Origin: Polynucleobacter sp. UK-FUSCHL-C3
GTDB taxonomy: Bacteria; Pseudomonadota; Gammaproteobacteria; Burkholderiales; Burkholderiaceae
DNA length: 64,000 nucleotides
Reading direction: 5' to 3'
Assembly (NCBI RefSeq): GCF_040409815.1
Contig: NZ_CP099959.1
Span: 1,736,001 to 1,800,000, forward strand
The notes under the pieces were generated by a model. That model did not search any database, was not told where the DNA came from, and was given only the letters and a program-made list of their open reading frames with translations. The position numbers and the translations under genes are program-made. Shown here in pieces: positions 48,581 to 57,040 of the stretch; positions within the stretch are counted from its first letter, which is position 1; each line of letters starts with the position of its first letter.

Positions 48581-49230
48581 ATTTTTTCACCTTTGCGATT
48601 TAGCTTCAGTAGACGATCTAAATCTTTACGCATTCTGACAAAATCTTTTGACTCTGCTTTATCGGGGAACACCATCATCTTTTCGCCACTGGGATCTATC
48701 AACTGAATCCCGCTCCCTAGATTCTGCTGATTTAACCAGGTCAACCAGACTGTGCTATTTTTTGGATCTGGGGCAGGAACAATGATAAATCCAGCAGTTT
48801 CTGGATCGTAGGCCTGTTTGATATCAGGATCTACGGGCAAGCGATCGCTGACCACCCAAACAAGCTGTACGCGGTTCTTCTCTTTCCCCAATGCAAGACG
48901 TACTTGTCTCATCAGATATAAGAGCTCTACACAAGCATCATTCCCTTTGCGACACTCGCTGGCGGGGCGTGCTACTAAAAGAGTCCACTTTCCGCTAAAG
49001 GAAATATCCAGCCAGCTGGGATTAATTGCCTGGGGAGGCTGTATCAGAGTCCCATAGTTTGTTTTTCCACCCTCAGGCTTAAAAACATAATAGGCTAAGT
49101 AGGATGCAATGACTGGAGCAGCACAGGCCAATAAAAGCAAGATCATCTGGATTCGACCCCGTCGCGTTCTTGCGTCTACCGCTTGCCGATCCACTTGACT
49201 GGCTGGTATTAGTAAATCTTGATCATTCAC
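48577..49230 (-). CDS. Membrane-anchored SCO-like/thioredoxin-fold protein of the cox cluster
   Basis: A 217-residue protein with one membrane helix (about 29-50) and a periplasmic domain that looks thioredoxin/SCO-like: SGKWTLLVARPASECRKGNDACVELLYLMRQVRLALGKE (shown in part), then QLVWVVSDR and a C-terminal IQLIDPSGEKMMVFPD. It has no CXXC or C-X3-C but has Cys-X6-Cys where the redox or copper site would be. Genes of this type lie beside surf1 in other Burkholderiales, so an assembly role in cytochrome oxidase is likely but inferred. It overlaps ctaA by 4 bases. Confidence 0.75.
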   Translation of the reverse strand: MNDQDLLIPASQVDRQAVDARTRRGRIQMILLLLACAAPVIASYLAYYVFKPEGGKTNYGTLIQPPQAINPSWLDISFSGKWTLLVARPASECRKGNDACVELLYLMRQVRLALGKEKNRVQLVWVVSDRLPVDPDIKQAYDPETAGFIIVPAPDPKNSTVWLTWLNQQNLGSGIQLIDPSGEKMMVFPDKAESKDFVRMRKDLDRLLKLNRKGEKI

Positions 49231-49245
49231 TGGCGTCTTGTCCCA

Positions 49246-50013
49246 TTAAAACGATTTATCTTTATTGCGGTAACGCATAAAACCGGTTGTAAACCAAAAC
49301 ACGAGGGCCGCTGCTGCTAAAGCAAACCATTGAAAAGCATAAGCATAATGGCGATCAACTCCAACCGTTGCCGGTGGCCAATTTCGTAATAAGCCATCAT
49401 TACGATCTGGGTCATTTTGTCGTATCACAAATGGGAGCTGCGGGTACTTTAACTGCTTTTCTTCATATGCAAGATCAAGATTTTGTTGAATGCGTGGACG
49501 ATCTTTGGAGTTTGGTTGGTCACCCAACTCCAATACCTTTCCAGCACCCGCAAATGCCACTCCCTCTATCGTGACCCTGCCTGTAGGCGTATTAATACTT
49601 GGTAATATGAGTCGATCCTGACTGTTCCGAGGAGCCCACCCACGGTTTACCCAGATGACCTGAGTGGCCGGTCCGTCCAAGAGAAATGGCATCAATACAT
49701 AGAAGCCGGAATGCGCCTGACTTAGGCTACCGTGGTTTGGTTTAGGGCGATTATCTAACCATACAATCTCGTTGGATAAAAACTGACCGCGCGCCTGGAC
49801 AGCCCGAAACTCGACTTCTGATAAAGTCCATGCCTTGGCATTTAGATCAATCCGTTCTTTAGCGGCCATCGTAGCAATTTGATTAGCCAACACTATTTTT
49901 TGCTCCGCCCGACTCAATTGCCAGCGCCCAGCAAGGAGGCCAATCGCAATCACTACGATTGCCGCCACAGTCGCCACTCTACGCTCTACAATGAAGACAG
50001 AAAAAAAACTCAA
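49246..50013 (-). CDS. SURF1 family cytochrome oxidase assembly protein
   Basis: A 255-residue inner-membrane protein of the SURF1/Shy1 family, which helps insert heme A into cytochrome c oxidase subunit I. It has two membrane helices, near 14-29 and near 232-247, flanking a periplasmic domain with WLDNRPKPNHGSLSQAHSGFYVLMPF and VIWVNRGWAPRNSQDR. It begins a minus-strand run surf1, SCO-like protein, ctaA, ctaB, sco. Its start codon is only 15 bases from the divergent DUF2909 start. Confidence 0.92.
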   Translation of the reverse strand: MSFFSVFIVERRVATVAAIVVIAIGLLAGRWQLSRAEQKIVLANQIATMAAKERIDLNAKAWTLSEVEFRAVQARGQFLSNEIVWLDNRPKPNHGSLSQAHSGFYVLMPFLLDGPATQVIWVNRGWAPRNSQDRLILPSINTPTGRVTIEGVAFAGAGKVLELGDQPNSKDRPRIQQNLDLAYEEKQLKYPQLPFVIRQNDPDRNDGLLRNWPPATVGVDRHYAYAFQWFALAAAALVFWFTTGFMRYRNKDKSF

Positions 50014-50028
50014 GGGCTCGGTACCGTA

Positions 50029-50238
50029 ATGAAATGGATAATTGTTTTGGTCCTGCTGCTTGTTATTGGCAGCCTAGGATCAGCGTTGTACTTCATGATG
50101 AAAGATAAGGGCAAGAGCTCCAGGATGGTTCATTCTTTAATGCTACGAATCGGCTTATCCATTGCCTTATTTATAGGCATTTGGATCGCCTACTACTTTG
50201 GCCTAATCCAATCCACCGGTCTAAAGGTTGCCCAATAA
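50029..50238 (+). CDS. Twin-transmembrane DUF2909 family protein
   Basis: A 69-residue protein with two hydrophobic helices (about 3-24 and 41-62) joined by a Lys-rich loop (MMKDKGKSSRM). It matches the DUF2909/twin transmembrane family found in betaproteobacterial cox clusters. It lies on the plus strand between ctaE and surf1, opposite to all its neighbours: divergent from surf1 and convergent with ctaE. An upstream in-frame extension would run through surf1 in antisense and is rejected. Function unknown. Confidence 0.85.
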   Translation: MKWIIVLVLLLVIGSLGSALYFMMKDKGKSSRMVHSLMLRIGLSIALFIGIWIAYYFGLIQSTGLKVAQ

Positions 50239-50261
50239 AAACGGTGGCCGAAGCTACCGTT
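50236..50261 (-). terminator. Rho-independent terminator of the ctaC-ctaE transcript
   Basis: Read on the minus strand, AACGGTAGC-TTCG-GCCACCGTT forms a 9-bp stem (one G-T pair) with a stable TTCG tetraloop, followed by a short T-run. It lies just after the ctaE stop and separates the oxidase structural genes from the DUF2909 gene and surf1. Confidence 0.85.
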
Positions 50262-50267
50262 AATGAC

Positions 50268-51122
50268 TCACATCCAGTAAATGACGATGTAAAGGCCCAG
50301 CCAAACAACGTCAACAAAGTGCCAATACCACGCAGCACCCTCAAAACCAAAATGATTATCGGCTGAGAAATCTCCACGGATTAAACGACGCAAGATAATA
50401 GCCAGCATCAGACCACCTAGAAATACATGGAATCCATGAAAACCGGTCAACATAAAAAATGTGGAGCCGTAGATACCAGAGCTTAACTTGAGATTTAAAT
50501 CCGAATAAGCATGAATGTACTCATAAGCCTGAAAACCTAAGAAGATCACTCCCAGAAGTACTGTAGCAAATAAGCCATAAATTGCCTGTTGGCGATGCCC
50601 TTCACGTAATGCGTGATGTGCATAGGTGACAGTCACCCCAGAGCTCAGTAGCAGCAAGGTATTAATTGTGGGGATCGGCCAAGGCCCGATCGTACTGAAT
50701 TTCTCGACGAGGCCTGTTGGGCCAAGTGTGGGCCAAGCCGCTACAAAGTCTGGCCACAATATCTTATTGTCCACATCGCCCAACCAAGGAACTGTAATGC
50801 TGCGTGCGTAGAACAGGGCTGAGAAAAAGGCTGCGAAGAACATGATCTCAGAGAATATGAACCAGCTCATCGACCAACGGTATGAGATGTCAACGTTAAC
50901 ACCGTTCTTTCCCGTATTGCCTTCAGAAATTGCATCTCCAAACCAGCCGTACAGCACAACCAAGATATAAATGACTGCGCCCAAAACCAAAGGGCCGCCC
51001 CACGATAGGTTATTAACCCATGCAGACATACCACCACCAAAGCCAAGCAAGCCGATGCTTGCTAATACAGGGTACTTCGAGGGACTTGGAACAAAATAAT
51101 AAGGAGTGGAGTTCGAAAACAT
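50268..51122 (-). CDS. ctaE: Cytochrome c oxidase subunit III
   Basis: A 284-residue inner-membrane subunit of the aa3-type oxidase, with seven predicted helices. Opening YFVPSPSKYPVLASIGL, the SEIMFFAAFFSALFYARS segment near 90, HHALREGHRQQAIYGLF near 167 and the HFGFEGAAWYWHFVDVVWLGLYI end are characteristic. It follows the DUF2970 gene by 22 bases. A stem-loop with a TTCG loop after its stop ends this part of the cluster. Confidence 0.97.
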   Translation of the reverse strand: MFSNSTPYYFVPSPSKYPVLASIGLLGFGGGMSAWVNNLSWGGPLVLGAVIYILVVLYGWFGDAISEGNTGKNGVNVDISYRWSMSWFIFSEIMFFAAFFSALFYARSITVPWLGDVDNKILWPDFVAAWPTLGPTGLVEKFSTIGPWPIPTINTLLLLSSGVTVTYAHHALREGHRQQAIYGLFATVLLGVIFLGFQAYEYIHAYSDLNLKLSSGIYGSTFFMLTGFHGFHVFLGGLMLAIILRRLIRGDFSADNHFGFEGAAWYWHFVDVVWLGLYIVIYWM

Positions 51123-51144
51123 CGTGCTCTTTCTAGCTTAAAAA

Positions 51145-51339
51145 TTAATTTGATACAACTAACTGAACAATCAACAAAAGAATTGCCATAAAAATTATGG
51201 CGCCCAACACACCAGCAATAATGATGTGAACAAAACTAAGACTAGCAACATCGTTTTGTAGTTCTGAGTTCTTGCGTACGCCCAAAAAGGCCCATAAAAC
51301 AGCACGGATCGATTGAAGAAGATTTAATTTCTTTTTCAC
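51145..51339 (-). CDS. DUF2970 domain protein
   Basis: A 64-residue protein with a basic N-terminus (MKKKLNLLQSIRAVLWAFLGVRKN) and one C-terminal membrane helix (about 36-61). It matches the DUF2970 family, small proteins encoded between ctaG and ctaE in betaproteobacteria. Its start overlaps the ctaG stop by 4 bases. Probably an oxidase assembly or accessory factor, inferred only from location. Confidence 0.85.
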   Translation of the reverse strand: MKKKLNLLQSIRAVLWAFLGVRKNSELQNDVASLSFVHIIIAGVLGAIIFMAILLLIVQLVVSN

Positions 51340-51929
51340 GATCCACTCGCTTTTGATGGCTGCGTCAGTGCAACTGGTTTTGCTATGCCCGTTTCAAAAA
51401 AAGTATATGAAAGCGTAATTGTCTTCACATCTTTAGGCAAATTAGGGTCAACAATAAAGACCACTGGCATTTGGCGGATTTGATGGGGGTTAAGAGCCTG
51501 CTCTTGAAAACAGAAACATTCAATCTTTGTGAAAAATTCGGTAGCTGCCTTTGGGGCATAACTGGGAATTGCCTGAGCGGCGATAGCACGGTCTTTAGTA
51601 TTAACAACCTCATACACAATTTCATGTAGCTCGCCGGGATGTACTTCAAGAAAATTCTTGACTGGCTTAAACGCAAAAGGTCCACGGCTATTTGAGTCAA
51701 ACTCAATCGTGATCTTACGCGAGTAATCGACCTGCGTGTTTCCGGGCTTGCTTGCGCCATGCGCCCGAACACCATAATTATTTTTGCTCGTAATCACATT
51801 GATACCAGTGACTTCACACAGTGCTTTATACAAAGGCACCAAGGCATACCCAAAACCAAACATCAAGACAGCTAGCAAAAGGAGCTTGAGTAAGATTTGT
51901 TTATTAAGGGAGCCGAGGTTACTAGCCAT
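51336..51929 (-). CDS. ctaG: Cytochrome c oxidase assembly protein CtaG (Cox11)
   Basis: Membrane-anchored copper chaperone that supplies CuB of subunit I. The 197 residues have an N-terminal helix (about 13-32), the YKALCEVTGIN segment (cysteine near 36), and a periplasmic Ig-like domain with the copper motif CFCFQEQ near 130, PVVFIVDP and TLSYTFF. It lies in order after ctaD and a 37-residue gene, and overlaps DUF2970 by 4 bases. Confidence 0.96.
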   Translation of the reverse strand: MASNLGSLNKQILLKLLLLAVLMFGFGYALVPLYKALCEVTGINVITSKNNYGVRAHGASKPGNTQVDYSRKITIEFDSNSRGPFAFKPVKNFLEVHPGELHEIVYEVVNTKDRAIAAQAIPSYAPKAATEFFTKIECFCFQEQALNPHQIRQMPVVFIVDPNLPKDVKTITLSYTFFETGIAKPVALTQPSKASGS

Positions 51930-51932
51930 AGA

Positions 51933-52046
51933 TCAACCAAATATCCAGTACTTCACGACAATTCCCAAGAAAAACGCCAACGCAATTGATAACAACACCG
52001 CCGCGAGGCGGCGGTTGGTCATCATTGAATTGGATCGTTGGGTCAC
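51933..52046 (-). CDS. Small cytochrome oxidase assembly protein (37 residues)
   Basis: A 37-residue single-helix protein encoded in the gap between ctaD and ctaG. It begins with a GTG at 52044-52046, preceded by a GGAG Shine-Dalgarno about 6 bases upstream. The sequence is a basic N-terminus (TQRSNSMMTNRRLAA) followed by a hydrophobic helix (VLLSIALAFFLGIVV) and KYWIFG. Position and shape match the tiny proteins named cytochrome oxidase small assembly protein in Burkholderiales. The stop lies 3 bases before the ctaG start. Confidence 0.75.
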   Translation of the reverse strand: MTQRSNSMMTNRRLAAVLLSIALAFFLGIVVKYWIFG

Positions 52047-52058
52047 TAACAACTCCGT

Positions 52059-53651
52059 TTAACTAACTTTGGGTGGTTGTTCAAAGGTGTGAAATGGTGC
52101 TGGCGATGGAATCGACCACTCCAAAGTATTGGCAGTTTCCCAAGGGCTATCTGACGCCTTCTTACCATGGCCACGATAGGCGGGCAAAATGACAAACAGT
52201 AAAAAATAAACCTGCATCAAACCAAACCCCAAACCACCAATCGAGGCAATTAAATTGAAATCGGCAAACTGTGTTGGGTAGTCTGCATACCGACGTGGCA
52301 TGCCAGCTAAGCCCAAGAAGTGCATGGGGAAGAAGGTTAAATTAAAGAAAAACATAGAGCCCCAGAAATGTACTTTTCCACGGAACTCATCTGCCATGCG
52401 ACCAGTCCATTTTGGGCACCAGTAATAAAAGCCTGCAAACATTGCAAATAGAGATCCTGCTACTAATACGTAGTGGAAATGGGCAACAACGTAATAGGTA
52501 TCTTGCAATCCAATATCAATTGGTGCCATGGCAAGTACTAGTCCAGTAAATCCACCAATTGTGAACACAAAGATAAAACCAATCGCCCACAGCATGGGGG
52601 TCTCAAAAGTCATTGAACCTTTCCACATGGTGGCTACCCAGTTAAATATCTTGACTCCCGTTGGTACGGCGATCAACATCGTGGCGTACATGAAGAAAAG
52701 TTGGCCAGTCACAGGCATACCAGTAGCAAACATATGATGCGCCCAAACAATGAAGGATAAGATGGCAATCGACGATGTCGCATAAACCATTGAGGCATAA
52801 CCAAACAGTCTCTTTCTTGCAAAGACAGGTACAACCTCACTGATGATGCCAAAGGCTGGCAAAATCATGATGTACACCTCGGGATGGCCGAAGAACCAGA
52901 AAATATGTTGGTACATTACTGGGTCGCCACCACCGGCAGCTGAGAAAAAGCTGGTACCAAAATGACGATCGGTGAGAACCATGGTGATGGCGCCCGCTAG
53001 TACGGGCATCACGGCAATTAATAAATAGGCTGTAATTAACCAAGTCCAGCAGAACATTGGCATCTTCATGAGAGACATGCCGGGTGCGCGCATGTTCAAA
53101 ATGGTCACGATGATATTAATCGAGCCCATGATGGAAGAAGCACCTAACAAATGGAGAGCAAAAATAGCCATGTCCATGCCAGGGCCCATTTGTAAGGTAA
53201 GAGGCGCATACAGTGTCCAGCCACCCGATGGTGCTCCACCTGGAACCAAGAAGGAACCAAAAAGCAATAAAGCAGCAACTGGCAAAATCCAGAAACTAAA
53301 GTTATTCATGCGTGCGAATGCCATATCCGAGGCACCAATTTGCAATGGGACCATCCAGTTTGCAAAGCCAACGAAGGCTGGCATGATGGCGCCAAAGACC
53401 ATCACCAAACCATGCATAGTTGTTAATTGATTAAAGAATTCTGGACGCAGGTATTGCAGGCCAGGTTGGAATAACTCCAAACGGATACCCAAGGCCATTA
53501 CACCGCCAGCTAATAAACTCACAAAGGAGAAGATGAGATACATCGTCCCAATATCTTTGTGATTGGTAGCAAATAACCAACGTCTCCAGCCATGCGGATG
53601 GTCATGTGCATGATCGTGAGCGTGATCGTGGGTTGTGGATATGCTGCTCAT
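52059..53651 (-). CDS. ctaD: Cytochrome c oxidase subunit I
   Basis: The 530-residue catalytic subunit carrying heme a and the heme a3-CuB centre. An unusual His/Asp-rich N-terminus ([15 protein letters not shown]) precedes 12 helices. Known sites are visible: [11 protein letters not shown] (heme a ligand region near 90), the CuB region [14 protein letters not shown] near 270, the K-channel and Cu[12 protein letters not shown] near 325, and the heme ligands in [13 protein letters not shown] near 405. It is followed closely by the 37-residue gene and ctaG. Confidence 0.98.
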   Translation of the reverse strand: MSSISTTHDHAHDHAHDHPHGWRRWLFATNHKDIGTMYLIFSFVSLLAGGVMALGIRLELFQPGLQYLRPEFFNQLTTMHGLVMVFGAIMPAFVGFANWMVPLQIGASDMAFARMNNFSFWILPVAALLLFGSFLVPGGAPSGGWTLYAPLTLQMGPGMDMAIFALHLLGASSIMGSINIIVTILNMRAPGMSLMKMPMFCWTWLITAYLLIAVMPVLAGAITMVLTDRHFGTSFFSAAGGGDPVMYQHIFWFFGHPEVYIMILPAFGIISEVVPVFARKRLFGYASMVYATSSIAILSFIVWAHHMFATGMPVTGQLFFMYATMLIAVPTGVKIFNWVATMWKGSMTFETPMLWAIGFIFVFTIGGFTGLVLAMAPIDIGLQDTYYVVAHFHYVLVAGSLFAMFAGFYYWCPKWTGRMADEFRGKVHFWGSMFFFNLTFFPMHFLGLAGMPRRYADYPTQFADFNLIASIGGLGFGLMQVYFLLFVILPAYRGHGKKASDSPWETANTLEWSIPSPAPFHTFEQPPKVS

Positions 53652-53696
53652 ACTTTGCTCCAGTTCAATATCAATCGATAAAAATAGTTCATTAAA

Positions 53697-54851
53697 TTAC
53701 TTTGCAGCACGTGCGGTTGCAAATTCTTGGGTCTGAATCACGTCACCTGTTTTGTTACCCCATGCATTACGGGTATAAGTCATGACCGCCGCTAATTCAC
53801 CATCAGAAATCACGCCGCCCCATTTAGGCATGGCACCTTTTCCATTAATTAAGATGTTGTAATTTGCAGCCTTTGGCCCCATCACTAACTTACTACCATC
53901 TAAGGCTGGGAAGGCTCCCGCACCCTTACCATTTGCTTGATGGCAAGCAGCACAGTTGCTAGCGTATACCTTAGCACCACGATCCATCTGCTCAGCAAGG
54001 GTATATACCTTACTTGGATCATCCGCTGTGGCAGCCATTTCTTTTTTCTTCTGAGCTACCCATTGGGTGTATTCCTCATCAGAGACAACCTTGACCACGA
54101 TTGGCATAAACGCATGTTGCGCACCACAAAGCTCAGAACATTGGCCACGATATGTGCCAACCCTATCAGCCTTAAACCAAGTATCTCGAACAAATCCTGG
54201 AATAGCATCTTGCTTCACACCAAAAGCTGGAACTGCCCACGCATGAATAACATCGTTAGCTGTGGTGATCATCCTAATTTTTTTATTTACAGGCACCACC
54301 ATTTCATTATCAACCTCCATCAAATATGTTGGGCTCTTTGGCGCCAAGTTATTGATGGCTTCACGTGAGGTAGACAAGGTTGATAAAAAGCTAATTCCTT
54401 CGCCTTCACCTTTAATGTAGTCATAGCCCCACTTCCACTGGTATCCAGTGGTTTTAATTGTGATGTCTGCATTAGTTGTGTCTTTCATAGCCACCACTGT
54501 TTTTGTAGCGGGTAAGGCCATACCAATCACAATGAGCAAAGGAATTACAGTCCAAATAATTTCAACCGATGTACTCTCATGAAATGAGGCTGGCTGGGCT
54601 CCCTTTGATTTGCGGTGTTTGAAGATGGAATAAAACATCACGCCAAATACGCCAACAAAAATGACGACACAAATAATCATCATGAACCAATGCAGCCAAT
54701 GGATCTCTTCCATTATTTTGGTTGCTGGTGCTGTGAAATTTAATTGATTGACCTTTGGGCCTCCTGGCATATCTTGCGCTGCAACACCAAAACTCCAAAT
54801 GCTGAATCCAAGAAATAGCCACGTTTTTGCAAAGAATTTACTAATGTTCAT
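53697..54851 (-). CDS. ctaC: Cytochrome c oxidase subunit II with fused cytochrome c domain
   Basis: A 384-residue subunit II. A signal peptide (about 1-25, cleavage after VAA) is followed by two helices (about 55-75 and 94-118), the cupredoxin domain with the CuA motif CSELCGAQHAFM near 240, and a C-terminal class I cytochrome c domain with heme motif CAACH near 298 and a downstream Met ligand near AMPKWGG. The fusion makes this a caa3-like arrangement. I start at ATG 54849-54851, matching the signal peptide. It is the first gene of the oxidase transcript; a TATAAT box lies about 80 bases upstream. Confidence 0.95.
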   Translation of the reverse strand: MNISKFFAKTWLFLGFSIWSFGVAAQDMPGGPKVNQLNFTAPATKIMEEIHWLHWFMMIICVVIFVGVFGVMFYSIFKHRKSKGAQPASFHESTSVEIIWTVIPLLIVIGMALPATKTVVAMKDTTNADITIKTTGYQWKWGYDYIKGEGEGISFLSTLSTSREAINNLAPKSPTYLMEVDNEMVVPVNKKIRMITTANDVIHAWAVPAFGVKQDAIPGFVRDTWFKADRVGTYRGQCSELCGAQHAFMPIVVKVVSDEEYTQWVAQKKKEMAATADDPSKVYTLAEQMDRGAKVYASNCAACHQANGKGAGAFPALDGSKLVMGPKAANYNILINGKGAMPKWGGVISDGELAAVMTYTRNAWGNKTGDVIQTQEFATARAAK

Positions 54852-54929
54852 TTTTTTCTCAAAATTTACCGAGGCACCCGAGATTAAGTGAAGTGCCATT
54901 ATTGCCATTAATCACAGTTTAGACACTCG

Positions 54930-54958
54930 ATTATAGGATGATTTGCCTGACAGGCTTC
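54930..54958 (-). promoter_or_regulatory. Candidate cox promoter upstream of ctaC
   Basis: On the minus strand a perfect TATAAT (54930-54935) lies 78 bases before the ctaC ATG. The -35 region is poor, but an 11-bp palindrome GCCTGTCAGGC (54945-54955) occupies it and could be an activator or repressor site. Consensus-based call. Confidence 0.5.
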
Positions 54959-54964
54959 ATTTTG

Positions 54965-54990
54965 GAAAGGGGCTCGGGATAAACCCTTTC
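54965..54990. repeat. Inverted repeat between the methyltransferase gene and the cox promoter
   Basis: GAAAGGG (54965-54971) and CCCTTTC (54984-54990) are exact reverse complements. No T-run follows on the minus strand, so it is not a classical terminator of the upstream methyltransferase gene, although it is placed where one would be. It is the only other structure seen in this 185-base gap. Confidence 0.4.
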
Positions 54991-55036
54991 TACAGATAAT
55001 TAAATGTGTGTACTTACTTATAAAAGAGATTTGTAA

Positions 55037-55801
55037 CTATTTACGTTTAATTGCATCTGGGCGAATATATGCTGTTTTCCCATCCGATTTACTCAGATTC
55101 TTACCAAGAACCCATGCGTGTCCATAAACAATTTCTAGGGTCATTCTTTTTGCTCTCAGTGCCCCGCTCAGGGCATCTGGGGGCGTGCCAGGCTGAACGA
55201 GCCCAATAGCAAGGGCATCCCTTAGATAATTAGTTTCCGATTCATATTCCAAATACAAATACTCCATGTCCATCACGGGATCAGAGAAGCCTTTTTGAAC
55301 AAGTGCATCCCCAATGTCATGCATATCCAATGCCCCCGGCAAACTCTTTATATAAGGGCTTGCTTTAAGTGATGCGCGTAGTTCTTTTCCAGTATCTGGT
55401 CCCAAATAGCTAAAACACAGTAAGCCATCCTCACATATTTGCCGATATGCTATCTCAAGCAAATCGTGTGGTCTTTCGAACTGCTGAAACTCTAGGGCGC
55501 TGACAATCAGCCCATAGTGATTTTCTAGATCACTCGGCCTTTGGCCAAAGAGCCTCCCCCGACCAAACAAAGCCCCCAAGGCACGATGCATACGAAGCCA
55601 CATTACCTGATTAAGGCTTAAATGAGGGTCAGCAACGGTATCAATTTTTGCCTTTGGAAATCGTCTTGAGAATTGCCCAATACGAAGACCCGGAAAATCA
55701 GGTCCGATCAAGATTGCCTTGGGCTGTAATTTAATAGGCTCTAATTTTTCGAGCATCCGTTGGTAAATTTCAGCCTGTAGCCATGAGAGAGACGTGGACA
55801 T
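55037..55801 (-). CDS. BioC-like SAM-dependent methyltransferase with degenerate motif I
   Basis: A 254-residue protein resembling BioC, the malonyl-ACP O-methyltransferase of biotin synthesis. The general class I fold is suggested by VSALEFQQFERPHDLLEIAYRQICEDGLLCFSYLGPDT (in part) and the C-terminal EIVYGHAWVLGKN. The SAM-binding motif, normally D-L-G-x-G-x-G, reads AILIGPDFPGLR near 30, so cofactor binding is doubtful. It is divergent from comF, with 23 bases between starts, an arrangement I recall from other Burkholderiales. Function uncertain. Confidence 0.75.
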   Translation of the reverse strand: MSTSLSWLQAEIYQRMLEKLEPIKLQPKAILIGPDFPGLRIGQFSRRFPKAKIDTVADPHLSLNQVMWLRMHRALGALFGRGRLFGQRPSDLENHYGLIVSALEFQQFERPHDLLEIAYRQICEDGLLCFSYLGPDTGKELRASLKASPYIKSLPGALDMHDIGDALVQKGFSDPVMDMEYLYLEYESETNYLRDALAIGLVQPGTPPDALSGALRAKRMTLEIVYGHAWVLGKNLSKSDGKTAYIRPDAIKRK

Positions 55802-55824
55802 GGGCTCAGTATACTCAGCGCCCC

Positions 55825-56562
55825 ATGCATTTATTTACCCCCTTTGTTGAGTTTCTGCTTCCAACTTTGTGTATGGCATGTGAACAGGTGCAAACTAAAT
55901 TGCTCTGTGCTAATTGCCTAGCAAAAATTACACTGAATATGCTAAATGGACCGCCGCATTGTCCTACTTGCGGCATACCTATTGCAACACCCGAGTCACC
56001 ATGTTTTAGCTGTGTAGAACATAGCCCAGCCTATGACGAGACTTTTTATATAGACTCGTACGCTGGTGTCTTACAAACTGCTCTTCATGCCTATAAGTAC
56101 CAAAGGCGACTTGCCTGTGCAGCAGGCTTCTCCTATCTTTGGAACCATTGTGCCGCTAAGGTCACCCTACAAAGTTCGGCCGACTATCTTCTACCAGTCC
56201 CTCTTGGGGTTCGCAAATTAACAAAACGAGGGTTTAATCAAAGCTGGGAGATTGCGAAACGTATTCAGCTACCTAAAACCGTTCGCAAGATACCCAATGC
56301 CTTAGGTCGCATCGACGATGAGACATCGCAAGCGCAGCGGAATCGAGAGATGCGCAAAGAGATGGCACAGGACTTGTTCTACCTAAACACAGATTGGTCC
56401 GGGCGCTTTAAGAACCAAAGAATTATTGTTTTTGATGATGTAATGACCACTGGGGCAACGATGAATGCAATCGCATCCTTATTAAAAAATCATGGCGCTA
56501 AACATGTAAGTGCTTGGGTTGTGTTGCGAACTCTACCCAAGAGTGCTCCATTTGCAATATGA
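55825..56562 (+). CDS. ComF family phosphoribosyltransferase-like protein
   Basis: A 245-residue ComF/GntX-type protein. An N-terminal zinc-ribbon region has four Cys pairs (CMAC, CANC, CPTCG, CFSC) in the first 75 residues. The C-terminal PRTase domain has VPLGVRKLTKRGFNQS near 130 and the PRPP loop IIVFDDVMTTGATMNAIA near 205. Known relatives act in DNA uptake or gluconate metabolism; the role here is unknown. The ATG at 55825 is preferred to an in-frame start at 55783, which would overlap the divergent methyltransferase gene. A TATACT box at 55810-55815 could serve as a -10. Confidence 0.88.
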   Translation: MHLFTPFVEFLLPTLCMACEQVQTKLLCANCLAKITLNMLNGPPHCPTCGIPIATPESPCFSCVEHSPAYDETFYIDSYAGVLQTALHAYKYQRRLACAAGFSYLWNHCAAKVTLQSSADYLLPVPLGVRKLTKRGFNQSWEIAKRIQLPKTVRKIPNALGRIDDETSQAQRNREMRKEMAQDLFYLNTDWSGRFKNQRIIVFDDVMTTGATMNAIASLLKNHGAKHVSAWVVLRTLPKSAPFAI

Positions 56563-56569
56563 TCGCAGC

Positions 56570-57040
56570 ATGTTTAATGTTGTTTTATTTGAACCCGAGA
56601 TTCCGCCAAACACGGGGAATATTATTCGCCTCTGTGCCAATACTGGAGCAAGACTTCATCTAATTGAACCGCTTGGCTTTCCACTCGAACACGCCAAGTT
56701 AAGGAGGGCGGGGCTTGACTATCACGAGTTTGCAAACATTATGGTTTATCAAAGCTGGACTGATTTTCTAGAGAAGAGTAAAGCAAATCTATCGCGTGTA
56801 TTTGCCTTAACAACGAAAGGGCAGTCATCCCTGTTAACCAGCAAATTTCTTAAAGATGATTATTTTGTCTTTGGCTCAGAAACAAAAGGGGTTAGTGCTG
56901 AGGTAAGAGCGGCTATTCCTAAAGACAATCATTTACGACTGCCCATGCTACCTGCAAGTCGAAGTCTCAATCTTGCAAACTCGGTTGCGATTGTGGTCTA
57001 TGAGGCGTGGAGGCAACACCAATTTACTGGAGGTCTTTAA
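56570..57040 (+). CDS. trmL: tRNA (cytidine/uridine(34)-2'-O)-methyltransferase
   Basis: A 156-residue SPOUT methyltransferase that modifies the wobble base of tRNA-Leu. The family start MFNVVLFEPEIPPNTGNIIR and the knot region VFGSETKGVS and LPMLPASRSLNLANSVAIVVYEAWRQ (in part) are clear. The start lies 7 bases after the comF stop. The 3' end overlaps the convergent gpsA gene by 4 bases. Confidence 0.94.
   Translation: MFNVVLFEPEIPPNTGNIIRLCANTGARLHLIEPLGFPLEHAKLRRAGLDYHEFANIMVYQSWTDFLEKSKANLSRVFALTTKGQSSLLTSKFLKDDYFVFGSETKGVSAEVRAAIPKDNHLRLPMLPASRSLNLANSVAIVVYEAWRQHQFTGGL

Noticed and set aside
54965..54990. Terminator for the BioC-like methyltransferase gene
   Set aside because: The stem is present but no T-run follows on the minus strand, so it is listed only as an inverted repeat.
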